Shown here one piece after another: positions 7,368-15,911 of a stretch of 38,920 nucleotides of DNA. The notes under the pieces are model-generated. The model saw only the letters and a program-made list of their open reading frames with translations. It ran no database searches and was not told the DNA's origin. Positions within the stretch are counted from its first letter, which is position 1; the number at the start of each line of letters is the position of its first letter. The stretch is from Sulfurospirillaceae bacterium (GTDB lineage Bacteria > Campylobacterota > Campylobacteria > Campylobacterales > Sulfurospirillaceae): NCBI GenBank assembly GCA_028705785.1, contig JAQWCT010000002.1, forward strand, positions 1 to 38,920, read 5' to 3'. The position numbers and the translations under genes are program-made.

Positions 7368-7958
7368 GTGAAAATTGTTTTAGCAACCTCTAATAAAGGT
7401 AAAGTCAAAGAGTTCCAATCGTGGATAGATGAGTATGAGGTCGTGCCCTTTAGCGATATGATGAGCCCTTTTGAGATAGAAGAAACTGGCATGACATTTA
7501 AAGAAAATGCTTTGATTAAGGCGCGTGCTGTGTATGAAAAACTTGGTGATAAATCCCATATTGTCCTCAGCGATGACAGTGGCATTAGTGTACCGATTCT
7601 GGGAGGAATTCCAGGGATTTATAGCGCAAGGTATGCTGGTGTGGGTGCGAGTTCAGCAGATAATTTGAACAAACTTATCCAAACGCTTAAAAACGAGGGG
7701 ATAGAAAAAACACCTGCTTTCTACACCGCAGCGATTGCTTTGGTGTGCGCTAAAGGTGAGTTTTGTGTTCACGGATGGATGCATGGAAATGCTCTCTCAC
7801 AGGCAAGAGGAAACAATGGTTTTGGGTATGACCCGATGTTTGTGCCTCTTGGCTATACCCAAACTTTGGGCGAGTTAGATGAAAATGTCAAAAAAGCATT
7901 TTCACACCGTGCTCGCGCACTAGATTTGGCACACATTGTTTTAAAAAGTTTGAAATAA
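7368..7958 (+). CDS. rdgB: RdgB/HAM1 non-canonical purine NTP pyrophosphatase
   Basis: This enzyme hydrolyses dITP, ITP and XTP to the monophosphates, keeping deaminated purines out of DNA and RNA. The GTG at 7368 is preferred: TAAGGA ends 5 nt before it, and it yields the family-typical start VKIVLATSNKGKVKEF. An ATG at 7362 would overlap the ribosome binding site and adds two residues. Seen motifs are the SNKGK nucleotide-binding loop, ETGMTFKENALIKA, the SDDSGI catalytic segment, the GIYSARYAG stretch, GNNGFGYDPMF and the C-terminal SHRARAL. Length (196 residues) is normal. It follows mltA by 45 nt. Confidence 0.94.
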   Translation: MKIVLATSNKGKVKEFQSWIDEYEVVPFSDMMSPFEIEETGMTFKENALIKARAVYEKLGDKSHIVLSDDSGISVPILGGIPGIYSARYAGVGASSADNLNKLIQTLKNEGIEKTPAFYTAAIALVCAKGEFCVHGWMHGNALSQARGNNGFGYDPMFVPLGYTQTLGELDENVKKAFSHRARALDLAHIVLKSLK

Positions 7959-7977
7959 AAAAGTAATTTTTTCACGC

Positions 7978-7983
7978 TATACT
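7978..7983 (+). promoter_or_regulatory. Possible -10 box before the carboxynorspermidine dehydrogenase gene
   Basis: TATACT lies 27 nt upstream of the ATG at 8011 in the 52-nt gap after rdgB. The position suits a short leader; there is no clear -35. Confidence 0.4.
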
Positions 7984-8010
7984 ATTGGTAATTCATATAA
8001 AAGGATAAAA

Positions 8011-9225
8011 ATGGCAACAGTTTTGATTATTGGGGCGGGTGGTGTCAGTCGCGTTGTGACTAAAAAATGTGCGATGAACAGTGATGTTTTTAGCAAAATC
8101 GTCTTGGCAAGTCGTACCAAATCAAAGTGCGACCAAATCGCACAAGAGATCAAAGAATCTTTACATGTAAACATCGAAACAGCTGCCATTGATGCGGATG
8201 ATGTGGATGCTTTAGTAAGACTGATTGAAAAAGTAAAACCCTCATTGGTACTTAACATCGCTTTACCATATCAAGACCTTACCATCATGGATGCGTGTAT
8301 CAAAACGGGTGTTGATTATCTTGATACGGCAAATTATGAACATCCTGATTTGGCTAAGTTTGAGTATAAAGAGCAATGGGCAAGAAATGATGCGTTTAAA
8401 AAAGCGGGCATTATGGGACTTTTGGGCAGTGGATTTGACCCAGGTGTGACCAATGTTTTTTGTGCCTACGCACAGCAGTATCTTTTTGATAGCATCGAGA
8501 GTATCGATATCTTAGATTGTAATGCAGGCGACCATGGATATGCCTTTGCGACTAACTTTAACCCTGAAATCAACCTTCGAGAAGTCAGTTCCAAAGGGCG
8601 TTATTGGGAAAATGGTGAATGGATAGAAACTGAGCCAGTTTCGGTCAAAATGGTCTGGGATTACCCAGAAGTTGGGCCAAAAGACAGTTATTTGCTGTAC
8701 CATGAAGAGTTAGAGTCTTTAGTTCAAAACATTAATGGGCTTAAACGCATCCGCTTTTTTATGACTTTTGGACAAAGCTACCTTACCCACATGAAATGCC
8801 TTGAAAATGTGGGAATGCTTCGCATTGATGAGGTTGAGGTCAATGGCGTTAAAGTCGTGCCTATGCAACTTCTCAAAGAACTTCTTCCTGATCCTGCAAG
8901 CCTAGGACCAAGAACCGTGGGAAAAACCAACATCGGTTGTGTGTTTGAGGGAATGAAAGACGGCAAAGCGCGCAAAGTCTATATCTACAATGTGTGTGAC
9001 CACCAAGTCTGTTATCGTGAAACAGGTGCGCAAGCAGTTAGCTACACCACAGGTGTGCCTGCGATGATAGGTGCAAAGATGATTTTAGAGAAAAAATGGT
9101 CTGGCAAAGGTGTTTTCAATATGGAACAGTTTGATGCTAAACCTTTCATGGATGATTTGAATGTTCAAGGACTTCCTTGGAAAATCATCGAAATGAAACC
9201 AGAAGAAACTTACGAAGTCAAATAA
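8011..9225 (+). CDS. Carboxynorspermidine/carboxyspermidine dehydrogenase (saccharopine dehydrogenase family)
   Basis: This cytoplasmic enzyme reductively condenses aspartate beta-semialdehyde with putrescine or diaminopropane using NADPH, giving carboxyspermidine or carboxynorspermidine; NspC (12395-13540) then decarboxylates the product. The 404-residue protein begins with a Rossmann motif, VLIIGAGGVSRVV, and carries the family's NIALPYQDLTIMDACIKTGVDYLDTANYE block, GFDPGVTNVFCAY and the C-terminal KVYIYNVCDHQ and TTGVPAMIGAKM stretches. It differs from lysine-biosynthetic saccharopine dehydrogenases in these segments. The ribosome binding site AAAGGA precedes the ATG. It is separated from nspC by an SDR and an opposing chemoreceptor gene, so the pathway genes are near but not in one operon. 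Confidence 0.9.
   Translation: MATVLIIGAGGVSRVVTKKCAMNSDVFSKIVLASRTKSKCDQIAQEIKESLHVNIETAAIDADDVDALVRLIEKVKPSLVLNIALPYQDLTIMDACIKTGVDYLDTANYEHPDLAKFEYKEQWARNDAFKKAGIMGLLGSGFDPGVTNVFCAYAQQYLFDSIESIDILDCNAGDHGYAFATNFNPEINLREVSSKGRYWENGEWIETEPVSVKMVWDYPEVGPKDSYLLYHEELESLVQNINGLKRIRFFMTFGQSYLTHMKCLENVGMLRIDEVEVNGVKVVPMQLLKELLPDPASLGPRTVGKTNIGCVFEGMKDGKARKVYIYNVCDHQVCYRETGAQAVSYTTGVPAMIGAKMILEKKWSGKGVFNMEQFDAKPFMDDLNVQGLPWKIIEMKPEETYEVK
8161..8170. repeat. TTACATGTAA palindrome, copy 6 (intragenic)
   Basis: Exact copy in the carboxynorspermidine dehydrogenase gene, read as SLHVN. Confidence 0.95.
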
Positions 9226-9229
9226 TGCT

Positions 9230-9239
9230 TTACATGTAA
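9230..9239. repeat. TTACATGTAA palindrome, copy 7 (intergenic)
   Basis: Exact copy four bases after a stop codon. Its right end is also the start of the terminator stem that follows. Confidence 0.95.
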
Positions 9240-9256
9240 GCCTCAAATGAGGCTTA
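9237..9256 (+). terminator. Hairpin terminator merged with palindrome copy 7
   Basis: TAAGCCTC/GAGGCTTA forms an 8-bp stem with an AAAT loop, followed by a pyrimidine-rich stretch. The SDR start codon lies 23 nt further on. Confidence 0.6.
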
Positions 9257-9279
9257 CTTCTTCCTTCCAAAGGTATTTT

Positions 9280-10107
9280 ATGTCCCAAACTATTTTAATT
9301 ACTGGGTGTTCTTCTGGTATCGGTTACACTTGCGCGCATGGACTTCATAAACTTGGTTACACTGTTTTTGCGACATGTAAAGATGAAGTAGATGTGAAAC
9401 GCTTACAATCCGAAGGACTTCATGCACATCGACTTGATTTGTGTGAGAGTGAAAGTTTACAAAGTGCTCTGCAATGGATGCTCGCAAAGACCAATGGTCA
9501 CATCGATGTTTTATTTAACAATGGTGCTTATGGGCAACCTGGTGCGGTAGAAGACTTGAGTCGAAATGTCCTCAAAGAGCAGTTTGAAACTAATGTGTTT
9601 GGTACGCAAGAACTAACTAATCTCGTTATTCCCTATATGCGTAAGCAAGGCAGTGGTCGCATTATTTACAATAGTTCCATTTTAGGATTTGTTGCGATGA
9701 GTTACCGAGGGGCATATAACGCTTCTAAATTTGCCATCGAAGGACTTGCAGATACCTTGCGGCTAGAGCTTCACGAAAGTGGCATTAAAGTCGTGCTTAT
9801 TGAACCTGGACCCATTCGAAGTCAGTTTCGCCAAAATGCCCTTGCCAAATTTTTAGCCAATATCGATCAAGAACACTCAGCACATAAAGATATTTATGCC
9901 AAAACCCTGAGTCGTCTTCAAAAAAGTGGGGATGCTCCTTTTACACTAGGGACAGATGCCGTTTTGAAGGTTTTGATACAAGCCATTGAGGCAAAAAAAC
10001 CAAAAATACGCTATGGCGTGACTTTTCCTACCAAATTATTCGCAGTCCTAAAACGCATCTTTCCCACTTGGCTTATGGATACTATCGCTCGAAAAGCAAG
10101 TGAGTAA
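9280..10107 (+). CDS. Short-chain dehydrogenase/reductase
   Basis: This is a classical SDR oxidoreductase of unknown substrate, probably NAD(P)-dependent and cytoplasmic. The ATG at 9280 (275 residues) is chosen because AAAGG lies 6 nt upstream and it gives the standard MSQTILITGCSSGIG start; an upstream frame start at 9247 lies in the terminator hairpin. Seen are the TGCSSGIG cofactor loop, NNGAYG (family NNAG), the catalytic Ser in YNSSILG and the YNASK catalytic Tyr/Lys, then EPGPIRSQF. The C-terminal part (AIEAKKPKIRYGVTFPTKLFAVLKRIFP) resembles SDRs often annotated as acting on lipids, retinol or steroids. Not obviously linked to its neighbours. Confidence 0.88.
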   Translation: MSQTILITGCSSGIGYTCAHGLHKLGYTVFATCKDEVDVKRLQSEGLHAHRLDLCESESLQSALQWMLAKTNGHIDVLFNNGAYGQPGAVEDLSRNVLKEQFETNVFGTQELTNLVIPYMRKQGSGRIIYNSSILGFVAMSYRGAYNASKFAIEGLADTLRLELHESGIKVVLIEPGPIRSQFRQNALAKFLANIDQEHSAHKDIYAKTLSRLQKSGDAPFTLGTDAVLKVLIQAIEAKKPKIRYGVTFPTKLFAVLKRIFPTWLMDTIARKASE

Positions 10108-10129
10108 AAAGCCTCTTTCAAGGCTTTTT
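10106..10129. terminator. Bidirectional terminator between convergent genes
   Basis: AAAAAGCCT/AGGCTTTTT (9-bp stem, 6-nt loop) with an A-run on one side and a T-run on the other. It serves the SDR gene and the opposing chemoreceptor gene, whose stop codon overlaps its edge. Confidence 0.88.
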
Positions 10130-12263
10130 AGGTTCTAAATTTATTAAGAATGGTATTGAGTTTTTCGGTGAGTGCGTTAAGATGCTCGCTTGCTCCTGCG
10201 ATTTCTTCGATACTTCTTGTATTTTGCGTTGAGAGTGAATTGATTTCTTCGATTTTAGTAACGATTTCCTCAATTTTTGCTCCAGTGTTAATATAATCAG
10301 TTACTGTTTTATCGTTGAGGCTGGTTGCGAGGTCCATAATTTCAACCGTGGTATTGATTTTTTTGCCTACATCTTCGGCGATAAGGGAGAGTTCTTGTAC
10401 CTCTTTGGAGTTTTTGTTCATTTGCTCGCTACTATCTGTGATAGCTTGAACAATAACATTAATGGTAGCATGAATCTCAACAAGGCTTTTTTGAGTGCGT
10501 TCTGCTAAAGTACGCACTTCATCGGCAACAACAGCAAATCCTCGTCCGTGTTCTCCGGCTCTTGCAGCTTCGATAGCGGCATTAAGCGCTAGAAGGTTAG
10601 TTTGATCGGCAATATCGCTAATGACCGTGAGAACATTTTTTACTTGGTCGGCATCTGAGCTTAGTTGTTGGATTTTATGCGCCAATTCAAGTTCTGTGTG
10701 TGCACTGTTTTGTACTCTATCTCCGAGTTGTTGAATGAATCCACGCGCCAATTTCAGTTCTTGATTGGCTTTGATAACCTCTTCTTTACTTTTTTTGGCT
10801 TTGACGACTGAATCATTAATCTCTTGCTTGATCGTATTTGACATTGTCGTGGTTTGATTGATAATATTGGTCGAGTCTTCCACGCGTTTGCCTACTTGCA
10901 AGGTCGTCGTTGAAAGCTCATGTGCGATGGATGCATTTTCGCTACTCGTATCTTTGGCAAGCGCAATGGTGGCACGCACTTTTTCGATGAAGTTATTGAT
11001 TTCTTTGGAAGCGCTACCTATTTCATCATGGTTTTTTATCTCTAGTTGCTTCGTAAGATCGCCATCACCTTGTGCTAAATTGTGTGCGGTTGCTTGTAAA
11101 TTTAAAAGAGGTGTTGCAATAAGGTTGGTAATGAGAAAATAGATCGCAATAATCGCAATAAGGGCGACAATAAATCCTACTATCACTGTTTCAAAAAGCA
11201 TAGTGTTGATATTATCTTCTATCTTTTGACCTCGTTTAGCCGTATGTTCTTCAATGTTATCGATGTAAACACCTGAAACAATCGTCCAATCCCACTCTTT
11301 AAAGTATTTAGCATAGGCAATTTTTGGAGCATCTTTTTTAGTTATGGGATGTTCAAAATTATAGATGACAAAGGTTCCCTCTTGAGGATTTTTTAAAGCA
11401 CCCTCAATAAGCTCTTTTCTAAAGGGTTTACCTTGTGAATCTGGGCTGTCGAGTTTAATCTCTTTACCTTGTAGCTCTGGTTTTGTTGCATGAAATGCAT
11501 AGATATATTTTCCATCCACAGCTTTTTTGTAGGCAAAGAAGTATCCTTCATCGTCTTTGGTATAGCGTAATTTATTTAAAATAGTAATGGCCTCATTTTG
11601 AAAATGCTCTTTAATGCTTGAAGCATAATCTCCTGTACCAATAACAATATCTAAAGGCTCATAGTAAAAGTTATAAGAGAGTTTGGGCTCGTCTACTTTG
11701 GTGACTGGATGAGGAAAAATGAATTTTGTAACACCCGTTCCCTCTTTGGCAGCTTTAAGAAGATCTTTGATGATAAAGGTACCCTCTTTATCTTTCATCT
11801 CAATCAAATTTTTACCAACAAGGGCTTTATTAATAGGATGAACCACATTAATACCTTCCATAGTATAAGCATAAAAATACCCCACATCGTTGTTATAGCG
11901 ATAGCCATTAATCAGTGCTAAAAGCATGGTGCGTAGCTCATCTGTGGAGAGTTTATTTTTATTATTGGTATAGATGTCATCCAATGTTTTTTTGAGAATC
12001 ATGGCATCTGTTTTGATTTTTTGTGCGATATTTTTTTCAGAAGAAGCATCGTAAAATGCACCAATCGCCTTTTCTGCCATCGTGGTAAAGGCTTTGAGCT
12101 CATTTTTATTCATATCTAAAATCAACTCACCTTCATCTTTGGTCTGAGTTTGCCCGAGTTGTTGTGATTTGTAAATGACTACAACCAAAGAAATGGATGC
12201 CACGAAGAAAATAGAAACCATGAAAACAATTAAGGCCTTAATCTTAATACTTAAAGATTGCAT
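10128..12263 (-). CDS. Methyl-accepting chemotaxis protein with periplasmic dCache-type sensor
   Basis: This transmembrane chemoreceptor controls CheA activity and flagellar swimming. The ATG at 12263 is preferred (711 residues) because AAGGAGG lies just upstream; the longer frame to 12326 adds 21 residues with no such site. Order: TM1 near residues 8-31; periplasmic part with two tandem Cache units, each with a GYFYAY/GYFFAY motif and a later GTGDY or SGVYID end; TM2 near residue 370; HAMP; and a long coiled-coil cytoplasmic domain. The hairpin tip reads DIADQTNLLALNAAIEAARAGE followed by GRGFAVVADEVRTLAERTQ, the universal signature. No C-terminal NWETF-like pentapeptide is present. Tandem Cache receptors of this kind often sense small carboxylates, but the ligand is not known. 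Confidence 0.95.
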   Translation of the reverse strand: MQSLSIKIKALIVFMVSIFFVASISLVVVIYKSQQLGQTQTKDEGELILDMNKNELKAFTTMAEKAIGAFYDASSEKNIAQKIKTDAMILKKTLDDIYTNNKNKLSTDELRTMLLALINGYRYNNDVGYFYAYTMEGINVVHPINKALVGKNLIEMKDKEGTFIIKDLLKAAKEGTGVTKFIFPHPVTKVDEPKLSYNFYYEPLDIVIGTGDYASSIKEHFQNEAITILNKLRYTKDDEGYFFAYKKAVDGKYIYAFHATKPELQGKEIKLDSPDSQGKPFRKELIEGALKNPQEGTFVIYNFEHPITKKDAPKIAYAKYFKEWDWTIVSGVYIDNIEEHTAKRGQKIEDNINTMLFETVIVGFIVALIAIIAIYFLITNLIATPLLNLQATAHNLAQGDGDLTKQLEIKNHDEIGSASKEINNFIEKVRATIALAKDTSSENASIAHELSTTTLQVGKRVEDSTNIINQTTTMSNTIKQEINDSVVKAKKSKEEVIKANQELKLARGFIQQLGDRVQNSAHTELELAHKIQQLSSDADQVKNVLTVISDIADQTNLLALNAAIEAARAGEHGRGFAVVADEVRTLAERTQKSLVEIHATINVIVQAITDSSEQMNKNSKEVQELSLIAEDVGKKINTTVEIMDLATSLNDKTVTDYINTGAKIEEIVTKIEEINSLSTQNTRSIEEIAGASEHLNALTEKLNTILNKFRT

Positions 12264-12394
12264 AGATCCTCCTTGTAATGTGCGCTGATTCCTAATGGTA
12301 TCGTAACTTTTGACTAATTCTTTCATGGTATAGTTGTATTGAGATTATTAAGAGGAAAAATGTTACATTTCGTGTGTCAATTTTGGAGAAAAAA

Positions 12395-13540
12395 ATGTTG
12401 AAAATAAGCCAAATAGAAACCATTTTAAATCAGGTTCAAACGCCTGTATATATTTGTGAGGAAGCACTTTTAGAGCAAAACTTAAGACTGTTAAAAGAGG
12501 TCAGTGACAAAACAGGGGCGACTGTTTTACTCGCCCTTAAAGGTTTTGCCTTTAAAGCCCTTGCTCCATTGGTTGATAAATATCTAAGTGGTTGCACTTG
12601 TAGTGGGCTTCATGAAGCTAAATTTGCCCATGAGTATTTTAAAGGCACGATTCACACTTATTCGCCTGCGTACAAAGAAGAAGATATTGATGAAGTCATC
12701 GCTTTGAGCGACCATTTGATTTTTAATTCGTTCAATCAATGGGAAAAATACAAAAGCAAAGCCATAGGTAAAACCAGTTGTGGTTTGCGTTTAAACCCTG
12801 AAGTTTCCTCCTCGCCTGTGGATTTGTACAATCCTTGCGCGCTTTACAGTCGTTTGGGCATCACCAAAGAAAATATGCAGTACGATAAGTTAGAGGGCAT
12901 TGAGGGGCTTCATTTTCACGCGCTTTGTGAACAAGATGCCAGTGCGCTTGAAGAAGTTTTGCAAAGCTTTGAAGCACGATTTGGTGATTTGATTTCAAAA
13001 ATGAAATGGGTTAATTTTGGCGGGGGACATCACATCACGCGTGAGGGATATGATGTGGACAAACTCGTCCACATCATCAACGATTTTAGAGCACGATATA
13101 ATGGCATCAAAGTTTATTTAGAACCGGGTGAAGCTGTAGGCTGGCAGAGCGGCCCACTCGTGGCGAGTGTGCTTGACATCGTTCACAATGGCATGGATAT
13201 CGCCATCTTAGATATCTCTGCCGAAGCGCATATGCCTGATACCCTTGCGATGCCATACCGCGCGGCAATTCGAGGCGCAGGAGAGGTGGGTGAAAAGCCT
13301 TACATGTACAGACTTGGAGGGCCAACTTGTTTGGCAGGTGACATCATGGGGGATTATTCGTTTGATGCACCTTTGTCCATCGGCGATAAACTTATTTTTG
13401 AAGATATGATTCACTATACTATCGTAAAAAACACCACCTTTAATGGTGTAAAATTACCTGATTTAGCCATTTTACGCAAAGATGGACGCTATGAAGTCAC
13501 CAGCCAGTTTGGATACGAAGAGTACAAAAGACGCAATTAA
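12395..13540 (+). CDS. nspC: Carboxynorspermidine decarboxylase
   Basis: NspC is a PLP enzyme of the alanine racemase-fold decarboxylases that turns carboxy(nor)spermidine into (nor)spermidine. The ATG at 12395 is chosen because GGAG lies about 8 nt upstream; an in-frame GTG at 12374 adds 7 residues. The 381-residue length is usual. Visible are the N-terminal QTPVYICEEALLEQN, the PLP-binding Lys in LLALKGFAFKA, SGLHEAKFA, the NFGGGHHITREGYD glycine-rich stretch, LEPGEAVGW, and the C-terminal GPTCLAGDIMGDY with the conserved Cys. It complements the dehydrogenase at 8011-9225. A response regulator gene follows after 26 nt containing a TTACATGTAA copy. Confidence 0.95.
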   Translation: MLKISQIETILNQVQTPVYICEEALLEQNLRLLKEVSDKTGATVLLALKGFAFKALAPLVDKYLSGCTCSGLHEAKFAHEYFKGTIHTYSPAYKEEDIDEVIALSDHLIFNSFNQWEKYKSKAIGKTSCGLRLNPEVSSSPVDLYNPCALYSRLGITKENMQYDKLEGIEGLHFHALCEQDASALEEVLQSFEARFGDLISKMKWVNFGGGHHITREGYDVDKLVHIINDFRARYNGIKVYLEPGEAVGWQSGPLVASVLDIVHNGMDIAILDISAEAHMPDTLAMPYRAAIRGAGEVGEKPYMYRLGGPTCLAGDIMGDYSFDAPLSIGDKLIFEDMIHYTIVKNTTFNGVKLPDLAILRKDGRYEVTSQFGYEEYKRRN

Positions 13541-13546
13541 AAATCT

Positions 13547-13556
13547 TTACATGTAA
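13547..13556. repeat. TTACATGTAA palindrome, copy 8 (nspC / regulator gap)
   Basis: Exact copy six bases after the nspC stop. It runs into the AAAGGA Shine-Dalgarno of the next gene. Confidence 0.95.
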
Positions 13557-13566
13557 AGGATAGAGT

Positions 13567-14274
13567 ATGGATTCACACTCGCTTTCATCGCTTCGGGAGA
13601 TGTGTCGAACCAAAAGAGTGCTTTATGTGGAAGATGATTTTGATGTGCGTACCCAAACACGCAAAATGCTTGAGCTTTATTTTAAAGAGATTGTTGAGTT
13701 TGACAATGGGCTTGATGCTCTGGCGTGTTTTGGGCATGAACCGTTTGACTTGATTTTTACAGACATCAACATGCCAAAAATGGATGGGCTTTGTATGATT
13801 GGGGAGATACGCAAACTCAATCCTACGATTCCCATCGTCATTTTTTCGGCATATGACAACACCGAATACTTCCTCAAAACCATTCAACAAGGCGTTTCAG
13901 GCTACATTTTAAAGCCATTTTCTTTTAAAGATATTTTGGAAACTTTAGAAAAGATTATGCATCAATTGTCTACATGTAAACTCCACGCTCTTGCTTTGAT
14001 TGAGGGATATTATTGGGAGAGGGCAACGCAGTGCTTGTGTAAAGAGCATCAAGAGGTGAAATTAAGCAAGCATGAAACGGCACTTTTTGATCTTTTAACT
14101 TCTTCAAAACAACGCGTCTTTTCTAGCGAAGAGATTGAGATAGCCATTTTTGATGATGATTTTTCTGATAACAAACGGGTCCGAAATCTCCTCTCTCGCT
14201 TACGCCAGAAACTTGGATGTGATTTGATACAAAGCATTTATGGTGAGGGATACAAATTAAGATGGCTGCATTAA
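13567..14274 (+). CDS. OmpR-type response regulator
   Basis: This 235-residue DNA-binding response regulator pairs with the kinase encoded next. The receiver domain (residues about 15-130) has the acidic pair EDD at 22-24, the phosphorylation site Asp66 in FTDINMP and the switch Lys116 in LKPF. A winged-helix output domain follows (LSKHETALFDLLTSS, then RVRNLLSRLRQKLG and the YGEGYKL wing). The ribosome binding site AAAGGA is partly formed by TTACATGTAA copy 8. It overlaps the kinase gene by 13 nt. The direct repeats found immediately after the kinase gene (15799-15862) are a plausible target. Confidence 0.92.
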   Translation: MDSHSLSSLREMCRTKRVLYVEDDFDVRTQTRKMLELYFKEIVEFDNGLDALACFGHEPFDLIFTDINMPKMDGLCMIGEIRKLNPTIPIVIFSAYDNTEYFLKTIQQGVSGYILKPFSFKDILETLEKIMHQLSTCKLHALALIEGYYWERATQCLCKEHQEVKLSKHETALFDLLTSSKQRVFSSEEIEIAIFDDDFSDNKRVRNLLSRLRQKLGCDLIQSIYGEGYKLRWLH

Positions 14275-15800
14275 ATACACTTAAAACTAAAGCAGAACGC
14301 TTTGAACAACTGTTTAATAACAGTGGCGTGGGGATTTTTATCGTTGATAAAGACCGTATCATCATCGAGGCGAACGAGGCGTGTTGTAAAATTTTTGGGT
14401 TTAGTTATGACCAACTGGTGGGACAATCGGCTCTTGTTATGCACCTTTCGTATGCGGCGTATGTCAATTTTGCGGAGATTGCTTTTAATAAAGTTAGGCA
14501 AAATGAAGCGCTCAATTTAGAATATCCCTTTAAACACAAAGATGGCACGACACTTTGGCTTAGAATTGCGGGGGATTCGATTCCCTCTAATGAAGAGGTG
14601 CTTTGGACGATTACGGATATTACCAGTCGTATAGAAGCGCAAGAGAAGCTCAAAGAGAGTGAAGCTTTACTTCGAAATGCTGAAGCTATTGCACATTTTG
14701 GTAGTTGGGAAATTGTGATGGATGAAAATCGAAGCATGAAGTGGTCTGAGGAGATGTACCGCATTTATGGAGAAGATCCCCATGAGTTTACCCCCACGCT
14801 TGAGCGGTTCATTCGGTATTTGAGCGAAGTAGATGCGCAAAGAGTCAAAGAGGTAAACCAAAAAGCGTTAATCAGTGGGATGAATGAGGAGCTTGACTAT
14901 ACCATTTATCTGAGAAATGGTAGAAAAGCGTTTATCAATACGCATCGCAAAGCCATTTATGATGAAAATGGTTTTCCGCTTCGACTGGTGGGAACATCAC
15001 TTGATATCAGTAGGCAAAAGGAAAATGAACGAAAGATTCAACAGCTCAACGAGACACTCCATTTGGAAGTGCAGTTACAACTGGAAAAATTGCGTGAAAA
15101 AGATAAACAGTTACAATACCAATCTCGTCTGATTCAAATGGGTGAGATGCTGAGTATGATTGCGCATCAGTGGCGTCAACCTTTAGCTGCCATTGCGGCA
15201 ACGACTAGTTTTTTGTCGGCAAAATTGATGCTTGAAGAGGTGAATAAACAAGAATTTGAAGAAGAAATTGGGCGTATTGAAACCTATGTTTCGCATCTTT
15301 CTAAAACGATAGATGATTTTAGAAACTTTTTTAAAGCAGTGAAGCAACAAGAGCGGGTGAGCCTTGAAGTGGTCGTAGAAAAGACGCTCAATATCGTAAA
15401 ACCTCTTTTGATTACTAAAAACATTACGGTCCTTACAGACTTTACATGTAAGCAAGAAATTGAAACCTACAGCAATGAATTGGCACAAGTCATTTTAAAT
15501 ATTATCAAAAACGCCGAAGATGCCCTTTTAGACAATGGGGTTCGTGAGCCTAAAATTTGGATTCGAACTTACGATGATGATAAAAAAATATATTTAGAGA
15601 TTAAGGATAATGCAGGTGGTATAGATGAAAATTTATTTCAAAAAATCTTTGAACCTTACTTTTCCACAAAACACGACAAAGATGGGACAGGTGTAGGGTT
15701 GTGTATGTCCAAAACTATCATTGAAGAACACTGCAAAGGTTTTTTAAGTGTACACAATGAATCAGGCGGGGCTGTTTTTACTATTGCATTATCCAAATGA
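14262..15800 (+). CDS. Soluble PAS-PAS sensor histidine kinase
   Basis: This 512-residue kinase has no membrane helix, so it should sense a cytoplasmic signal. PAS 1 spans about residues 10-120 and PAS 2 about 130-255, followed by a coiled coil (260-290). The H-box is MLSMIAHQWRQPLAAIAATTS with His302; this HQWRQPL form is typical of Campylobacterota and related kinases. The N-box is NIIKNAEDALLDN, the G1 box DNAGGIDE, and the G2 box GTGVGLCMSK. It starts inside the regulator gene (13-nt overlap), so translation is probably coupled. Its stop codon TGA coincides with the first direct repeat of the promoter of the next operon. Confidence 0.92.
   Translation: MAALNTLKTKAERFEQLFNNSGVGIFIVDKDRIIIEANEACCKIFGFSYDQLVGQSALVMHLSYAAYVNFAEIAFNKVRQNEALNLEYPFKHKDGTTLWLRIAGDSIPSNEEVLWTITDITSRIEAQEKLKESEALLRNAEAIAHFGSWEIVMDENRSMKWSEEMYRIYGEDPHEFTPTLERFIRYLSEVDAQRVKEVNQKALISGMNEELDYTIYLRNGRKAFINTHRKAIYDENGFPLRLVGTSLDISRQKENERKIQQLNETLHLEVQLQLEKLREKDKQLQYQSRLIQMGEMLSMIAHQWRQPLAAIAATTSFLSAKLMLEEVNKQEFEEEIGRIETYVSHLSKTIDDFRNFFKAVKQQERVSLEVVVEKTLNIVKPLLITKNITVLTDFTCKQEIETYSNELAQVILNIIKNAEDALLDNGVREPKIWIRTYDDDKKIYLEIKDNAGGIDENLFQKIFEPYFSTKHDKDGTGVGLCMSKTIIEEHCKGFLSVHNESGGAVFTIALSK
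15442..15451. repeat. TTACATGTAA palindrome, copy 9 (in the PAS kinase gene)
   Basis: Exact copy, read as Phe-Thr-Cys-Lys, between the H-box and N-box of the kinase. Confidence 0.95.
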
Positions 15801-15874
15801 GACATTTGCGAGACAATCTTCTTTCTACTTCCCCTTTTTACTGAGACAATCCCCAGACACTCTCCTCCTATAAT
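15799..15874 (+). promoter_or_regulatory. Response-regulator-type promoter with four GAGACA repeats and -10 box
   Basis: Direct repeats start at 15799 (GAGACATTT), 15810 (GAGACAATC), 15843 (GAGACAATC) and 15854 (CAGACACTC). The spacings are 11, 33 and 11 bp, all whole helical turns of one face. A TATAAT -10 box follows at 15869-15874, and no -35 is visible because the last repeats occupy that place. This is the layout of OmpR/PhoB-family activated promoters. The regulator gene 1.5 kb upstream is the obvious candidate activator (inference). Confidence 0.7.
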
Positions 15875-15878
15875 GATG

Positions 15879-15898
15879 CTAAGAATTTAAAATCTTAG
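15879..15898 (+). promoter_or_regulatory. Short hairpin at the start of the leader
   Basis: CTAAGA (15879-15884) pairs with TCTTAG (15893-15898), starting near the expected transcript 5' end. A hairpin there may protect the mRNA or modulate translation; the AAGGAGG Shine-Dalgarno follows 4 nt later. Confidence 0.4.
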
Positions 15899-15911
15899 TA
15901 CAAGGAGGTTT

